NCBI RefSeq assembly: GCF_020622355.1
Contig: NZ_WHVL01000002.1
Span: 62,001-126,000, forward strand
Reading direction: 5' to 3'
From: Vreelandella malpeensis
Lineage (GTDB): Bacteria > Pseudomonadota > Gammaproteobacteria > Pseudomonadales > Halomonadaceae
Length of the DNA: 64,000 bases
This document shows positions 1 to 9,983 of this stretch, in pieces. The position numbers and the translations under genes are program-made. A model generated the notes under the pieces. The model ran no database searches and was not told the DNA's origin. It worked only from the letters and a program-made list of their open reading frames with translations. Position 1 is the stretch's first letter; every line of letters starts with the position of its first letter.

Positions 1-357
1 GATGGCACGGCCCTTTATCAGGGCGTGGTGGTGCTGTTCATCGCCCAGATGACCGGGGTCGAACTCGGCATGACGGAGTACGCCATGATCATCGCCACCG
101 GCACTCTGGCGTCGATCGGCACCGCGGGCGTTCCCGGGGCGGGGCTAATCATGCTGTCGATCGTGATGGCGCAGATCGGCCTGCCGCTTGAAGCGATCGC
201 CGTGGTCGCGGGTATCGATCGCCTCCTGGACATGGCGCGCACCAGCGTCAACGTGGCGGGTGATCTTATGGTGACCACCTTGGTCGGCAAGAGCGAGGGC
301 GAGCTCGACGAGACCATCTACAACGGTGCGAACCGCGCTACGATTGCCCGGGCCTAG
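1..357 (+). CDS. Dicarboxylate/amino acid:cation symporter (SDF family), C-terminal part
   Basis: Only the last 118 residues are in the window; the reading frame is open at base 1, so the gene begins upstream. The fragment carries the C-terminal transport core of the sodium/proton-dicarboxylate or glutamate symporter family (DctA/GltP/SDF): the HP2-like motif SIGTAGVPGAG, and the TM8 motif DRLLDMARTSVNVAGD, whose Asp, Arg and Asn residues contact substrate and sodium in characterised relatives. The family works in the inner membrane, importing C4-dicarboxylates or acidic or neutral amino acids with cations. Substrate cannot be decided from this part. No clear terminator follows the stop. Confidence 0.9.
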   Translation, partial: DGTALYQGVVVLFIAQMTGVELGMTEYAMIIATGTLASIGTAGVPGAGLIMLSIVMAQIGLPLEAIAVVAGIDRLLDMARTSVNVAGDLMVTTLVGKSEGELDETIYNGANRATIARA

Positions 358-442
358 ACGTGCAAGCCAGGCAAGGTTGTGATTCGCCTCATCTCTGGGC
401 ACTCTGATGGATACCGTTCATCCGCTACCGAGATCCGCCATC

Positions 443-1027
443 ATGCCCGATGCCTCCAACCGCACACTCAGTGCCATCGACGCCCTGCACGCCCAGGATC
501 CACGCTCGGCGTGTCAGGCCGATGGCACCGCCCTGCCCCAGGAGCTCGCCTACGCCGAACGTATGACCCACTGGCTGTTCGAGTTCGAAAGCGACCCGAG
601 CGAGCTTCTGCAATTGGCGGTGCGCGCCCAGCATCTGCAGCGCTGGAAAGTGCCGCGCGGCGACTATCCCGAGGGGCGGGTGGGCTATCTGACCTGGCGG
701 CGCGATCAGGGGCTGCGCGCCGGGGGCACCGCGGCGACGCTGATGCGCGAAGCCGGGTTCGATGACGAAAGCGCCCAGCGGGTGGCGGACATGATCGCCA
801 AGAAGGGGCTGGGGCGCGACCCCGAGGTGCAGAGACTCGAGGATTGTGCGTGCCTGGTGTTTCTCGAAAATTACTTCGCGGACTTTTCGCGCAAGGTCGA
901 GCACGATCATATGGTACGCATCGTGCAGAAGACCTGGCGCAAGATGTCCCCCCAGGCGCACGCGCTGGCGCTGGAACTTCCGATGTCGAACACTTCGGCG
1001 GCCATCGTCAAGGAAGCGCTCGCTTAG
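443..1027 (+). CDS. DUF4202 family protein
   Basis: A 194-residue soluble protein without signal peptide or membrane segment. It resembles the DUF4202 family: the start with alternating Ala/Asp and HAQDPR, the RAQHLQRWKVPRGDYP stretch, and EDCACLVFLENYF near residue 140 are typical. His and Asp residues in these motifs suggest an HD-like or metal-binding fold, but the function of the family is not known to me. I chose the ATG at 443; an in-frame ATG at 407 would add 12 residues that do not look conserved, and neither has a strong ribosome binding site. It lies 94 bases upstream of the YdiJ-type gene on the same strand and may be cotranscribed. Confidence 0.75.
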   Translation: MPDASNRTLSAIDALHAQDPRSACQADGTALPQELAYAERMTHWLFEFESDPSELLQLAVRAQHLQRWKVPRGDYPEGRVGYLTWRRDQGLRAGGTAATLMREAGFDDESAQRVADMIAKKGLGRDPEVQRLEDCACLVFLENYFADFSRKVEHDHMVRIVQKTWRKMSPQAHALALELPMSNTSAAIVKEALA

Positions 1028-1120
1028 ACGCGAGTGCCCCGCGCGAAGATGCAGCCGCGCCTGGGCTGCGGTAAAGTAGGCCGCCTCTTTCCTCCCTGCG
1101 CAGTGACGACTCGACCCACT

Positions 1121-4100
1121 ATGATTGCATCGCTTGATTCGCGTAAGGCCCCCCTTTCACGGCTTGGCGCCCAGTACGTCCGCTTTCTCGAGGCGCTCAA
1201 GGCGCGCGGCTTCGAAGGCGAGATCGCACCGGACTACGCCAGCCGCACGGTGCTGGCGACGGATAACTCGATCTACCAGCGTCTTCCCCAGGCGGCGGTG
1301 TTCCCCCGCCACGCCGAGGACCTGGAACGACTCGCCAAGCTCGCCTTCGAGCTGCCTCATCGCGATATCGTGCTCACCCCGCGCGGCGGCGGTACCGGCA
1401 CCAACGGTCAGTCGCTCACCGACGGGCTGGTGGTCGACGTGTCGCGGCACATGAACCGTATTCTCGAGATCGACGTCGAGAACCGCCGGGTGCGGGTCCA
1501 AGCCGGCGTGGTGAAGGACCAGCTCAACGCGGCGCTCAAGCCCCACGGGCTTTTTTTCGCGCCGGAGCTCTCGACCTCGAACCGGGCGACCCTCGGCGGC
1601 ATGATCGCCACCGACGCCAGCGGCCAGGGCAGCTGTGCCTACGGCAAGACCCGTGATCACGTACTGGAGCTCGATACAGTGCTGCTGGGCGGCACCCACC
1701 TCACGAGCCGCCCGCTCGACGCCGAGCAGGAGCGTGAGGCGCTGGCGGCCTCCGGCATGGTCGGTGAGCTTCATCGCGAGGCCGCCGCGATCATCGACGA
1801 GCAGCGTGAGCTGATCGAGCGCACGTTCCCGCCGCTCAACCGCTGCCTGACCGGGTTCGACCTCGCCCACCTGCGCGACGACGACGGCAGGCTGAACCTC
1901 AATAGCCTGCTCTGCGGTGCCGAAGGATCGCTCGGTTTCGTCAGCGAAGCGGTGCTCAACGTGCTGCCCATTCCGCGCCACTCGACGCTGGTCAACGTGC
2001 GTTATGCAAGCTTCATGGACGCGCTGCGCGATGCCAAAACGCTGATGGGCAGCGCCCGCCCCACTTCCATCGAGACCATCGACGACACGGTGCTCGCGCT
2101 CGCCATGGAGGATTTCGTGTGGGACGGCGTGGCGGATTTCTTCCCTGCGGGTGAAACGCCGATCGGCGGCATCAACCTGGTCGAGTTCAACGACGACGAT
2201 GAGACGCGCCTCGACGAGCAGGTCGCGGCGTTCGCCGAGCACCTGGGGCGCGACGCCACCGTCACCCGGCTCGGCTACACCCTGGCCAAAGGGCGCGACC
2301 AGATCAATACGGTCTACGCCATGCGCAAGCGCTCGGTGGGGCTTCTGGGCAACGTCCAAGGGGAGAAGCGCCCGCTGCCGTTCGTGGAAGACACCGCGGT
2401 GCCGCCGGAACAGCTGGCGCCGTTCATCGCCGAGTTCCGTGCCCTGCTTGACGAGCGCGGCCTCGCCTACGGCATGTTCGGCCACGTGGACGCAGGCGTT
2501 CTGCACGTGCGCCCGGCGCTGGACATGAAGGACCCGGCCCAGCAGGCGTTGATCCGCGAGATTTCCGATGAGGTCGCCGCCCTCACCCGCCGGTATGGCG
2601 GGCTTCTATGGGGCGAGCACGGCAAGGGCGTGCGCTCGGAGTACGCCCCGCGCTTTTTCGGCGAGCTCTACCCGGCGCTCCAGCGGATCAAGGCGGCCTT
2701 CGACCCCTACAACCAGCTCAACCCGGGCAAGATCGCCACGCCCGCCAAGAGCAGCGAGGCGATCGCCGTCGACCGCGACCCGGAGCTTCTCGCCATCGAC
2801 GGCGTGGCGCTGCGCGGCGAGCTCGACCGCACTATCGACGAGCGCGCATGGCAGGCCTATGACGCGGCGGTCTACTGCAACGGCAACGGTGCCTGCTACA
2901 ACTACGACGTCGATGACCCCATGTGCCCCTCCTGGAAGGCGACGCGCGACCGCATCCACTCGCCCAAGGGCCGGGCGAGTCTGATGCGCGAATGGCTGCG
3001 TCTGCAGTCCGATGCGGGCATCGACGTGGTCGAGGAGTCGCGCAAGAAGAAAAGCGAGCGCGGTCTTGGCTTTCTCAAGCACCTGCCCGGGCGGATCAGG
3101 AACTCGTTCAGCCGCGAGCAGCACCACGATTTCTCGCACCAGGTGTATGACGCCATGGCCGGGTGCCTGGCGTGCAAGTCCTGCGCCGGCCAGTGCCCGG
3201 TGAAGGTCAATGTGCCACAGTTTCGTTCGCAGTTTCTCGAGGTCTACCACGGTCGCTACCTGCGCCCGTTGCGCGACTACGTGATCGGCGCCACCGAGTT
3301 CACCCTGCCCTGGCTCGCCAAGGCGGCGCCGGTCTACAACGCGGTGATTGAAAAGCGCTGGATGGAGCGGCTGATGCGCCGCGCCGTGGGCATGAGCGAT
3401 TCGCCCACCCTGTCGCGGGCCAGCGTCAAAAAGCAGCTGCGCGCCTGGGGCGTGGCCGAGGCCACGCCGACGGCACTGGCGCTACTCACCGAGCGCCAGC
3501 GCGCCCAGAGCGTGATCCTGGTGCAGGATGCCTTCACCACCCACATGGAGGCGGACATGGTGCTTGACGTGGTGGAGTTGCTCGCCCGCCTCGAGTATCG
3601 CGTGTTCGTGATGCCCTATGCGCCCAACGGCAAGCCGCTTCAGGTGCAAGGGTTCCTGGGCGCCTTCGAGCGCACTGCCGAGAAGCAGGCCAGGCGTTTG
3701 CAGGCGCTGGCGGAGTTCGAGATTCCGTTCGTGGGGATCGACCCGGCGATGACGCTCACCTATCGCCAGGAGTACGTGAAGGCGCTGGGCATGAAGGCCG
3801 TGCCGCAGGTGCTGCTGCTGCAGGAGTGGCTGGCGACCCGCACCCCAAGCCTGGCGAACCTTGCCCAGGGCCTCGAGGGGCCGCGTTTCAAGCTGTTGTC
3901 CCACTGCACCGAGAAGACCAACGCCCCGGGCAGCCCGCGCGCCTGGCAGCAGGTGTTCGCCGCCTTCGGCCTCGAGCTTACGCTTCTCGAGACCGGCTGC
4001 TGCGGCATGTCCGGTACTTACGGCCACGAAACCCGCAATGTCGCGACCTCGAAGGCGATCTACGCTCAGTCCTGGCAGCCCGAGGTGGAGGCCGAAAAGA

Positions 4101-4237
4101 ATCCGGCGACGCTCCTGGCCACCGGATACTCCTGTCGCAGCCAGGTCAAGCGCTACTCCGACACCGCCCTCGCCCACCCCCTGCAGGCGCTCTTGAAGTG
4201 CCTGCGCGAGCGCCGCTCGAGCGCGAAAGGCGCCTAG
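1121..4237 (+). CDS. ydiJ: FAD/FeS-dependent D-2-hydroxyglutarate dehydrogenase, YdiJ type
   Basis: A 1038-residue flavoprotein with the YdiJ architecture. Residues about 55-270 form a PCMH-type FAD-binding domain with [11 protein letters not shown] near residue 86; then an FAD-oxidase C-terminal domain to about 560; a cysteine-rich segment [10 protein letters not shown]; a 4Fe-4S motif [12 protein letters not shown] near 683; and a CCG domain ending in [12 protein letters not shown] near 960. E. coli YdiJ oxidises D-2-hydroxyglutarate, a by-product of SerA, and passes electrons onward; that substrate is inferred by family. The start at 1121 gives the usual family length; an upstream in-frame ATG at 1034 adds 29 atypical residues. 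Its TAG stop overlaps the stop of the convergent trpC in a CTAG. Confidence 0.9.
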   Translation: MIASLDSRKAPLSRLGAQYVRFLEALKARGFEGEIAPDYASRTVLATDNSIYQRLPQAAVFPRHAEDLERLAKLAFELPHRDIVLTPRGGGTGTNGQSLTDGLVVDVSRHMNRILEIDVENRRVRVQAGVVKDQLNAALKPHGLFFAPELSTSNRATLGGMIATDASGQGSCAYGKTRDHVLELDTVLLGGTHLTSRPLDAEQEREALAASGMVGELHREAAAIIDEQRELIERTFPPLNRCLTGFDLAHLRDDDGRLNLNSLLCGAEGSLGFVSEAVLNVLPIPRHSTLVNVRYASFMDALRDAKTLMGSARPTSIETIDDTVLALAMEDFVWDGVADFFPAGETPIGGINLVEFNDDDETRLDEQVAAFAEHLGRDATVTRLGYTLAKGRDQINTVYAMRKRSVGLLGNVQGEKRPLPFVEDTAVPPEQLAPFIAEFRALLDERGLAYGMFGHVDAGVLHVRPALDMKDPAQQALIREISDEVAALTRRYGGLLWGEHGKGVRSEYAPRFFGELYPALQRIKAAFDPYNQLNPGKIATPAKSSEAIAVDRDPELLAIDGVALRGELDRTIDERAWQAYDAAVYCNGNGACYNYDVDDPMCPSWKATRDRIHSPKGRASLMREWLRLQSDAGIDVVEESRKKKSERGLGFLKHLPGRIRNSFSREQHHDFSHQVYDAMAGCLACKSCAGQCPVKVNVPQFRSQFLEVYHGRYLRPLRDYVIGATEFTLPWLAKAAPVYNAVIEKRWMERLMRRAVGMSDSPTLSRASVKKQLRAWGVAEATPTALALLTERQRAQSVILVQDAFTTHMEADMVLDVVELLARLEYRVFVMPYAPNGKPLQVQGFLGAFERTAEKQARRLQALAEFEIPFVGIDPAMTLTYRQEYVKALGMKAVPQVLLLQEWLATRTPSLANLAQGLEGPRFKLLSHCTEKTNAPGSPRAWQQVFAAFGLELTLLETGCCGMSGTYGHETRNVATSKAIYAQSWQPEVEAEKNPATLLATGYSCRSQVKRYSDTALAHPLQALLKCLRERRSSAKGA

Positions 4238-5037
4238 AAGAAGAGTCCCTTCAAGGCGAGGCCCGGGTCGTCCTGGCGCATGAAGGCCTCGCCCACCAGA
4301 AACCCCTCGACCCGGTGCTGGCGCATACGGGTCACGTCGTCGCGGGTCAGAATGCCGGACTCGGTGATCACCGTGACGCCCTCGGGAATGCGCGGCAACA
4401 GCTCAAGCGTGGTGTCGAGATCAGTCTCGAAGGTATGCAGGTTGCGGTTGTTGATGCCCACGAGCGTGAGATCGAGCGCCAGCGCGCGCTCGAGCTCGGC
4501 GGCGTCGTGCACTTCCACCAGCACGTCCATGCCAAGCTCGGTTGCTCGGGTGTGCAGCGACGTCAGCGTCCGATCATCCAGCGCTGCCACGATCAACAGG
4601 ATGCAGTCGGCGCCGATCGCGCGCGCCTCTGCCACCTGGTAGGCGTGGGTGATGAAGTCCTTGCGGATGACCGGAAGCGTGCACGCGCTTCGCGCGGCGA
4701 TCAGGTCGTCCTCGTGGCCCTGGAAGAAGTCCGCATCGGTGAGCACGGAGAGGCACGCCGCCCCGCCCGCCTCGTAGCTTGCCGCAATCGCCGCCGGATC
4801 AAAGACATCGCGAATCACGCCTTTCGAGGGCGAGGCCTTTTTCACCTCGGCGATGATCGCCGGGTCGCCGGCCGCCATGCGCCGGTTCAGGGCAGCAACG
4901 AAGCCGCGCGGCGCGCTCTGCTTCTCGGCGAGCGCGAGCAGGTCGCCCTCGGACACCGCCTGGCGGCGCAGGGCGACCTCCTCGTCCTTGCGGGCGAGAA
5001 TGCGGGAAAGAATGGTGGGCGTAGCCGGGTTCGTCAT
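4234..5037 (-). CDS. trpC: Indole-3-glycerol phosphate synthase
   Basis: A 267-residue TIM-barrel enzyme that closes the indole ring in tryptophan synthesis, converting CdRP to indole-3-glycerol phosphate in the cytoplasm. The N-terminal [13 protein letters not shown] is typical, followed by [12 protein letters not shown] with the catalytic Lys and phosphate-binding SPSKG, then [11 protein letters not shown] with its second Lys, and [13 protein letters not shown]. It is the monofunctional form (no TrpF fusion). It lies four bases downstream of trpD and ends the trpGDC run. Its stop codon shares the CTAG with the stop of ydiJ on the other strand. Confidence 0.97.
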   Translation of the reverse strand: MTNPATPTILSRILARKDEEVALRRQAVSEGDLLALAEKQSAPRGFVAALNRRMAAGDPAIIAEVKKASPSKGVIRDVFDPAAIAASYEAGGAACLSVLTDADFFQGHEDDLIAARSACTLPVIRKDFITHAYQVAEARAIGADCILLIVAALDDRTLTSLHTRATELGMDVLVEVHDAAELERALALDLTLVGINNRNLHTFETDLDTTLELLPRIPEGVTVITESGILTRDDVTRMRQHRVEGFLVGEAFMRQDDPGLALKGLFF

Positions 5038-5041
5038 GCGG

Positions 5042-6061
5042 TTATCCTTTGAACACGCTGGTGAAGTGCGAAAGCTCCTTGAGCTTCTCGAGCGGAAGCT
5101 TGGAAGCCTGGGCGTCCTGGGCCACGGCCACGCCTTCGGCGAGACTGTCGGCCACGCCGGCGCAGTAGAGCGCCGCCCCGGCGTTGAGCGCGACGATGTC
5201 CGCCGCCGGCCCCTCGCCCACCAGCGCCGCCTTGACCAGGCGCAGGCTCTCCTCTGCGCTGGCGGCTTTCAGGCTCGCAAGGCTCTGGCGCTCGATGCCG
5301 AGCTCCTCCGGCGTCAGGGTGTATTCGCGAATCTCGCCCTCCTTGAGCTCCGCCACCCGGGTGGGGGCTGCCAGCGAGATCTCGTCGAGACCATCTTCCG
5401 AGTGCACCACCAGCACGTGGCGGCTGCCGAGCTTCTTGAGCGCCTCGGCCATCAGCCCGACCAGATTCGGCGCGTAGACGCCCATCACCTGGTTGGGGGC
5501 ACCGGCCGGGTTGGTCAGGGGGCCGAGGATGTTGAACAGCGTGCGCACGCCCATCTCGCGGCGCGGACCGATGGCGTGACGCATCGCCGGGTGGTGGTTG
5601 GGGGCGAACATGAAGCCTACACCCACCTGCTCGATGCAGCGCGCCACCTGCTCCGGGGTGAGGTCGAGATAGATGCCGGCGATATCGAACAGATCGGCAC
5701 TTCCCGACGACGACGACACGCTGCGGTTGCCGTGCTTGGCCACGTGGGCACCGGCGGCGGCGGCCACGAAGCTCGAAGCGGTGGAGACGTTGAACAGGTT
5801 CGCGCCATCGCCGCCGGTACCGACGATGTCCACCACGTTGTCGGTGGACAGCGTCACCGGACGCATCAGATCGCGCATCACCTGGGCGGCGGCGCTGATT
5901 TCCACGGCGCTCTCGCCTTTCATGGAGAGCCCGACCAGCAGGCCGCCGATTTGCGCATCCGAGGCTTCGCCGGTCATGATCTGGCGCATCAGGGCGCGCA
6001 TGGTGTCGAAGGTGAGATCTTCGCGGCGCATCACCGCGTTAATGGCGTCTCGCATTTGCAT
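5042..6061 (-). CDS. trpD: Anthranilate phosphoribosyltransferase
   Basis: A 339-residue enzyme transferring phosphoribose from PRPP to anthranilate, the second committed step of tryptophan synthesis. The PRPP-binding motif [14 protein letters not shown] and KHGNRSVSS with the following SGSADL are present, as are the helical N-terminal domain and FAPNHHPAM. The start ATG is preceded by a GAGGC ribosome-binding sequence. It lies between trpG (33 bases upstream) and trpC (4 bases downstream) and should be cotranscribed with both. It is separate from the amidotransferase, unlike the fused enterobacterial TrpGD. Confidence 0.97.
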   Translation of the reverse strand: MQMRDAINAVMRREDLTFDTMRALMRQIMTGEASDAQIGGLLVGLSMKGESAVEISAAAQVMRDLMRPVTLSTDNVVDIVGTGGDGANLFNVSTASSFVAAAAGAHVAKHGNRSVSSSSGSADLFDIAGIYLDLTPEQVARCIEQVGVGFMFAPNHHPAMRHAIGPRREMGVRTLFNILGPLTNPAGAPNQVMGVYAPNLVGLMAEALKKLGSRHVLVVHSEDGLDEISLAAPTRVAELKEGEIREYTLTPEELGIERQSLASLKAASAEESLRLVKAALVGEGPAADIVALNAGAALYCAGVADSLAEGVAVAQDAQASKLPLEKLKELSHFTSVFKG

Positions 6062-6094
6062 GAACAGAAAAGCCTCTAGACGTGAATGGGGCGC

Positions 6095-6700
6095 TCAGCG
6101 ACCGGCCAGAAAATTCCCCAGCAGCGCGTGGCCCTGGCGGGTAAGAATCGACTCAGGATGAAACTGCACGCCTTCGATGGCAAGGGTGCGGTGGCGAAAG
6201 CCCATGATCAGACCCGGCGTCGCGTCGTCGTCCGGCGTCCAGGCGGTGACCTCGAAGCAGTCGGGCAGGCTCTCGCGCTCGACCACCAGCGAGTGGTAGC
6301 GGGTGACGGTCAGCGGCGCTTCGAGCCCTCTGAACACGCCCACTCCGGTATGCGACACATGCGAGGTCTTGCCGTGCATCACGCGCGGTGCGCGCACTAC
6401 CCGGGCGCCGAAGGCCTGGCCGATTGCCTGGTGACCAAGACACACGCCCAGCATCGGCAGGCGACCGGCGAAGTGGGTGATGGCAGAGAGCGAGATACCC
6501 GCCTCGTTGGGCGTGCAAGGGCCCGGCGAGATGACCAGGTGCGTGGGAGCCAGCGCCGCGATCTCCTCGAGCGTGATGGCATCGTGGCGATGGGTGAGCA
6601 CCTCGGCCCCCAGCTCGCACAGGTACTGGACGATATTGAACGTGAAGCTGTCGTAGTTATCTATCATCAGCACACGCGGTGCCTTGCGCACTTTTGCCAC
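6095..6700 (-). CDS. trpG: Anthranilate synthase glutamine amidotransferase component (TrpG/PabA)
   Basis: A 201-residue class I glutamine amidotransferase that supplies ammonia to TrpE (and often PabB). It shows the family opening [16 protein letters not shown], the oxyanion segment [14 protein letters not shown], the nucleophile Cys in [14 protein letters not shown], and the His-Glu pair in QFHPES. The first possible start is a GTG at 6700 behind a GGGATGG-like site; the ATG at 6667 gives a length closer to most homologues, so the start is uncertain. It begins the trpGDC run. No trpE lies next to it, which fits pseudomonad-type arrangements where trpE is elsewhere. Confidence 0.95.
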   Translation of the reverse strand: MAKVRKAPRVLMIDNYDSFTFNIVQYLCELGAEVLTHRHDAITLEEIAALAPTHLVISPGPCTPNEAGISLSAITHFAGRLPMLGVCLGHQAIGQAFGARVVRAPRVMHGKTSHVSHTGVGVFRGLEAPLTVTRYHSLVVERESLPDCFEVTAWTPDDDATPGLIMGFRHRTLAIEGVQFHPESILTRQGHALLGNFLAGR

Positions 6701-6799
6701 CCGGACGCCATCCCACTGACCGATCGATTGAAAAACGATGATACCCTAACCGGGCGGCGGGGTGCAGGGCCACCGAACGATCACCCTTGAGGCCCAGGG

Positions 6800-6827
6800 A
6801 CTTGAAAGACAGCGACTCGAAAGACAG
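6800..6827. repeat. Two 13-bp direct repeats, period 15
   Basis: ACTTGAAAGACAG at 6800-6812 is repeated as ACTCGAAAGACAG at 6815-6827 with one mismatch and a two-base gap. It lies in the divergent space between trpG and the metal-binding protein gene. It could be a regulator binding array or a chance duplication. Confidence 0.55.
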
Positions 6828-6862
6828 GCCCGTGAGGATGGAACTGGCAACCCTTCGACACA

Positions 6863-6873
6863 ATCATTATGAT
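6863..6873. promoter_or_regulatory. Fur-family-like dyad upstream of metal-binding protein gene
   Basis: A perfect 5+1+5 dyad, ATCATTATGAT, lies 29 bases before the start codon at 6903. It matches the central part of Fur boxes (ATAATGATAATCATTAT type). The TATGAT within it could act as a -10 element, so a bound repressor would block transcription. A Fur, Zur or Mur type metalloregulator is a reasonable guess because the next gene is a metal importer component. Only the sequence match supports it. Confidence 0.4.
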
Positions 6874-6902
6874 CTGCCGCTTTTTCACGAGGAACACACC
6901 CA

Positions 6903-7814
6903 ATGAAGCAACGCTCACTCTGGAAAGCCTTGCTGGTGATCGGCTCGCTATGCATGGCCGCACCTGTCCTGGCGGATTCCTCGTTTCGAGTGATTGCCTC
7001 GTTCTCCGTTCTGGGCGATCTGGTCAAGCGCGTGGCCGGCGACGAGATCGACGTCGTCACCATCGTTCCTCGTGGTCAGGACGTCCATCGCTGGGAGCTC
7101 ACCCCGCCCAACGTCCTGGCTATCGAGGAGGCGGACATCGTCTTCTATAACGGCTTCGGCCTCGAGCCCTGGCTGCGGCATGTGGAAGCGATGGCCGGCA
7201 ACGACCTGAGACTGAAGGCGGTCGCCGAACACGCCGATTTCACGCCCCTGCCGACGCCGGTGGGTCGTCTTGAAGGCGCTCCGGACCCGCACATGTGGAT
7301 GGACCCGGCCGGCGCCAGCGCCTATGTTGAGGTGATCGCGCGCACCCTGGCCGAGCGCTATCCGCAAAAGGCCGAGGGCTTTCGCGTTCGGGCCGAGGAG
7401 ACCCGCCGGTCGCTCGGACTGCTCGCAGAGCGTATTCACGAGCGGCTTCAGGGTATACCGCAGACCAACCGGGTGCTGTTCACCAGCGAAGCCGGCATGG
7501 CCTATTTCGCCCGCGCGTTCGGCTTCGAGTACGCCGCCATCTGGGGCAGCAACGGCGAAACCCTGGGCAGTGCCTTCGACATGGCCGCCATGAGCGAGCG
7601 GCTGACCCACACCCGTCCGCCGGCGTTGTTCTTCGAGAGCACCACACCCTACATCCACATGGATGCGCTGTCGCGCGAGAGCAACATCGCCCTGGCCGGG
7701 CCACTCTACGTCGATGCCCTGGGCGACTCCGACGGCACCGCCTACAACTACCCGGCCATGCTCACCCATAATGCCGAGCTCTTGCACATGGCGCTAGGCG
7801 GCGCCCGTCCCTGA
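6903..7814 (+). CDS. Metal ABC transporter substrate-binding protein, manganese/iron type
   Basis: A 303-residue periplasmic solute-binding protein of cluster A-I (ZnuA/TroA/PsaA). A signal peptide ends near VLADS. Likely metal ligands are His in QDVHRWELTPPN, His in PDPHMWMDP, Glu in FTSEAGMAYFARAFG and Asp in LYVDALGDSD. The His-His-Glu-Asp set and the TSE motif are those of PsaA/MntC manganese receptors; zinc receptors have His at the third site, and the charged His-rich loop of ZnuA is absent. Start ATG follows GAGGA. No permease or ATPase gene is adjacent: the next gene is convergent gph. It must therefore work with components encoded elsewhere, or act alone. Confidence 0.88.
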   Translation: MKQRSLWKALLVIGSLCMAAPVLADSSFRVIASFSVLGDLVKRVAGDEIDVVTIVPRGQDVHRWELTPPNVLAIEEADIVFYNGFGLEPWLRHVEAMAGNDLRLKAVAEHADFTPLPTPVGRLEGAPDPHMWMDPAGASAYVEVIARTLAERYPQKAEGFRVRAEETRRSLGLLAERIHERLQGIPQTNRVLFTSEAGMAYFARAFGFEYAAIWGSNGETLGSAFDMAAMSERLTHTRPPALFFESTTPYIHMDALSRESNIALAGPLYVDALGDSDGTAYNYPAMLTHNAELLHMALGGARP

Positions 7815-7824
7815 CGCCGGAGGC

Positions 7825-8493
7825 TCAGTCGAGCAGCGCCGCGAGCGAGTCGATGCACGCATCCGGCCGGCTCGCCTCTATCGGCTCACCGTGGTTGTAG
7901 CCATAGGGCAGCGCCACGGTGGCAAAGCCCGCCGCCTGTCCTGCCTGGATGTCATGCCTGGAGTCCCCCACCATCACACAGGCGCGCGGCTCGACGCCCA
8001 AGGCGTTCGCCACGTACAGAAGCGGCAAGGGGCTGGGCTTCTTCTCGGCCAGACTATCGCCACCGATGCACAGCGCGAAATGTTCGAGCAGCCCGAAGTG
8101 GCCGAGAATCGGGGCGATGAAGCGCTCGGGCTTGTTGGTGATCAATGCGAGCCGAAAGCCGCGCTCCTCGAGCGCTGTCAGCGTGGCGGCGACGCCCTCG
8201 TGGAGCACGGTGCGCGCGAAGGGCGCCGCGCCGTAATGGCGCATGAACGCCGCAAGGCCCGCCTCCTGCAGCTCAGGCGAGGGCGACTCGCCAAGCGCCC
8301 AGGCAAGGCCACGTTCGACCAGCTTGGCCGCGCCGTTGCCTACCCAGTCGGCCACCTGTACATCGTCGGGCCTGGGCAGCCCCAGTTCAGCCAAAGCGGC
8401 TTGCAGCCCGGCGGCGAGATCCGGTACCGAGTCGATCAGCGTACCGTCCAGGTCGAAGGCGACAAGGCGTTTGCCGGAAAGAATGTTGTGCAC
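7825..8493 (-). CDS. gph: Phosphoglycolate phosphatase
   Basis: A 222-residue HAD-superfamily hydrolase that removes phosphate from 2-phosphoglycolate, a product of DNA 3'-end repair. The motifs are in order: FDLDGTLIDSVPDLAAG (motif I, nucleophile Asp), a helical cap, LALITNKPERF (motif II), EKKPSPLPLLY (motif III Lys) and MVGDSRHDIQAG (motif IV). Length and motifs fit Gph; a related sugar-phosphate phosphatase cannot be fully excluded. In many gammaproteobacteria gph is next to rpe and trp genes, as in this neighbourhood. Confidence 0.9.
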   Translation of the reverse strand: MHNILSGKRLVAFDLDGTLIDSVPDLAAGLQAALAELGLPRPDDVQVADWVGNGAAKLVERGLAWALGESPSPELQEAGLAAFMRHYGAAPFARTVLHEGVAATLTALEERGFRLALITNKPERFIAPILGHFGLLEHFALCIGGDSLAEKKPSPLPLLYVANALGVEPRACVMVGDSRHDIQAGQAAGFATVALPYGYNHGEPIEASRPDACIDSLAALLD

Positions 8494-8519
8494 GCAAAGA
8501 TCCCCGTGTGTGTCGAAGT

Positions 8520-8561
8520 GAATAGATCAAAATGAATAGATCGAAGGAAATGGATCGAAGG
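8520..8561. repeat. Three degenerate tandem 14-bp units
   Basis: Three consecutive 14-mers: GAATAGATCAAAAT (8520-8533), GAATAGATCGAAGG (8534-8547) and AAATGGATCGAAGG (8548-8561). All share the core WRGATCRAA-like part around GATC. They lie in the divergent gph/ndh promoter region, starting 27 bases from the gph start codon, and could be binding sites or a local duplication. Confidence 0.6.
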
Positions 8562-8674
8562 CCATAAGCGTGTGTTAAGCCAAGGGTCGTTACCATGCTC
8601 GGCGATCAAGCCAGGCATTCGTCAGAGTGTCGAGAACCCTCTATGCTAAAGCGACCTTTGCCAAGGAGAAGCTA

Positions 8675-9973
8675 ATGGCCATACCAAGGATCGTGATTGT
8701 CGGCGGCGGCGCGGGTGGGCTCGCGCTGGCCACGCGCCTGGGACACACCCTGGGCAAAAAGAAGCGCGCCGAGATCGTGCTGCTCGACCGCAACGCCACC
8801 CACGTGTGGAAGCCGCTGCTGCACGAGCTCGCCACCGGCATTCTCAACTCCACCATGGACGAGGTCGACTTTCGCGGCCACTCCTCGGTGCACGGCTATC
8901 GTTACCAGCGCGGGTCGCTGTGCGGGCTCGACCGCGCCGAGAAAACCCTGACGCTGTCGCCCATTCTCGACGAGGACGGCAAGGAAGTCCTCCCCGGGCG
9001 CACCTTGAGCTACGACTACCTGGTGCTCTCGCTCGGCAGCGTCTCCAACGACTTCGGCACCGAAGGCGTGGCCGAGCACTGTCACTTCATGGATTCGCCC
9101 CAGCAGGCGAAGGCGTTCCAGCGCGACATGATCAACACCTTCCTGCGCTACACCGACCCGGCGCTGCGTCGGCACACCACGCTGAGCGTGGGCATCGTCG
9201 GTGGCGGCGCCACCGGGGTCGAGCTCGCCGCCGAACTGCTCGACGTCTCGCGCCTGCTCAACGCCTACGGGGTGACCAACGTCGACAGCGACCAGCTGAG
9301 CGTTCACCTGATCGAGGCCGCCCCACGCATTTTGCCCGGGCTCTCCGAACGGGTCAGCCAGACCGTTCACCAGGAGCTCGAGCGCCTGGGCGTCAACATC
9401 CATGTCGACACCGCCATCAAGCGCGCCGACGCCGATCGCCTGGTGACCGGCGACGACGAGGAGATCGAGACCGACCTCAACGTCTGGGCGGCGGGCATCA
9501 TGGCGCCCCCTTTCCTGGCCGAACTGGGGCTGACGGTGAACAAGAAGCACCAGGTGTGCGTCGAGCAGACCATGCAAAGCGTCGATGATCCGCACATCTT
9601 CGCCATGGGTGACTGCGCGAGCTGCCCTCAGGGCGAGGACGCCACGGTGCCACCGCGCGCCCAGGCAGCCCATCAGCAGGCCACGACCCTGGCCAAGAAT
9701 CTCGCCAGAGCGCTGGAGGGCAAGCCGCTCGCGCCCTTCAAGTACAAGGACCACGGCTCACTGGTGTCGCTTGCCCGCTACGATGCGGTGGGCAATCTGA
9801 TGCGCGGCTCCGCCTCACGCGGGCTGTTCCTCGAGGGGTGGCTTGCGCGCAACGCCTACGCCTCGCTCTACCGCATGCACCAACTCTCGATTCACGGCGC
9901 GCCGCGTACCGGGCTCACCTGGCTGGTCGACAAGCTCAATCGCTACCTCAAGCCGCGCATGAAGCTTCACTAG
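8675..9973 (+). CDS. ndh: Type II NADH:quinone oxidoreductase
   Basis: A 432-residue single-subunit, non-proton-pumping NADH dehydrogenase that feeds electrons to quinone at the inner membrane. FAD-binding GGGAGGLALATRLGH is at the N-terminus, a second dinucleotide fold GGGATGVELAAELLD near residue 185 binds NADH, and AMGDCASCP near 310 is the conserved C-terminal FAD motif. It ends with an amphipathic KLNRYLKPRMKLH tail suitable for membrane attachment. The ATG at 8675 is chosen because AAGGAG precedes it; an in-frame earlier start at 8627 lacks a site and adds non-family residues. Confidence 0.95.
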   Translation: MAIPRIVIVGGGAGGLALATRLGHTLGKKKRAEIVLLDRNATHVWKPLLHELATGILNSTMDEVDFRGHSSVHGYRYQRGSLCGLDRAEKTLTLSPILDEDGKEVLPGRTLSYDYLVLSLGSVSNDFGTEGVAEHCHFMDSPQQAKAFQRDMINTFLRYTDPALRRHTTLSVGIVGGGATGVELAAELLDVSRLLNAYGVTNVDSDQLSVHLIEAAPRILPGLSERVSQTVHQELERLGVNIHVDTAIKRADADRLVTGDDEEIETDLNVWAAGIMAPPFLAELGLTVNKKHQVCVEQTMQSVDDPHIFAMGDCASCPQGEDATVPPRAQAAHQQATTLAKNLARALEGKPLAPFKYKDHGSLVSLARYDAVGNLMRGSASRGLFLEGWLARNAYASLYRMHQLSIHGAPRTGLTWLVDKLNRYLKPRMKLH

Positions 9974-9983
9974 GCAAGAGGTT

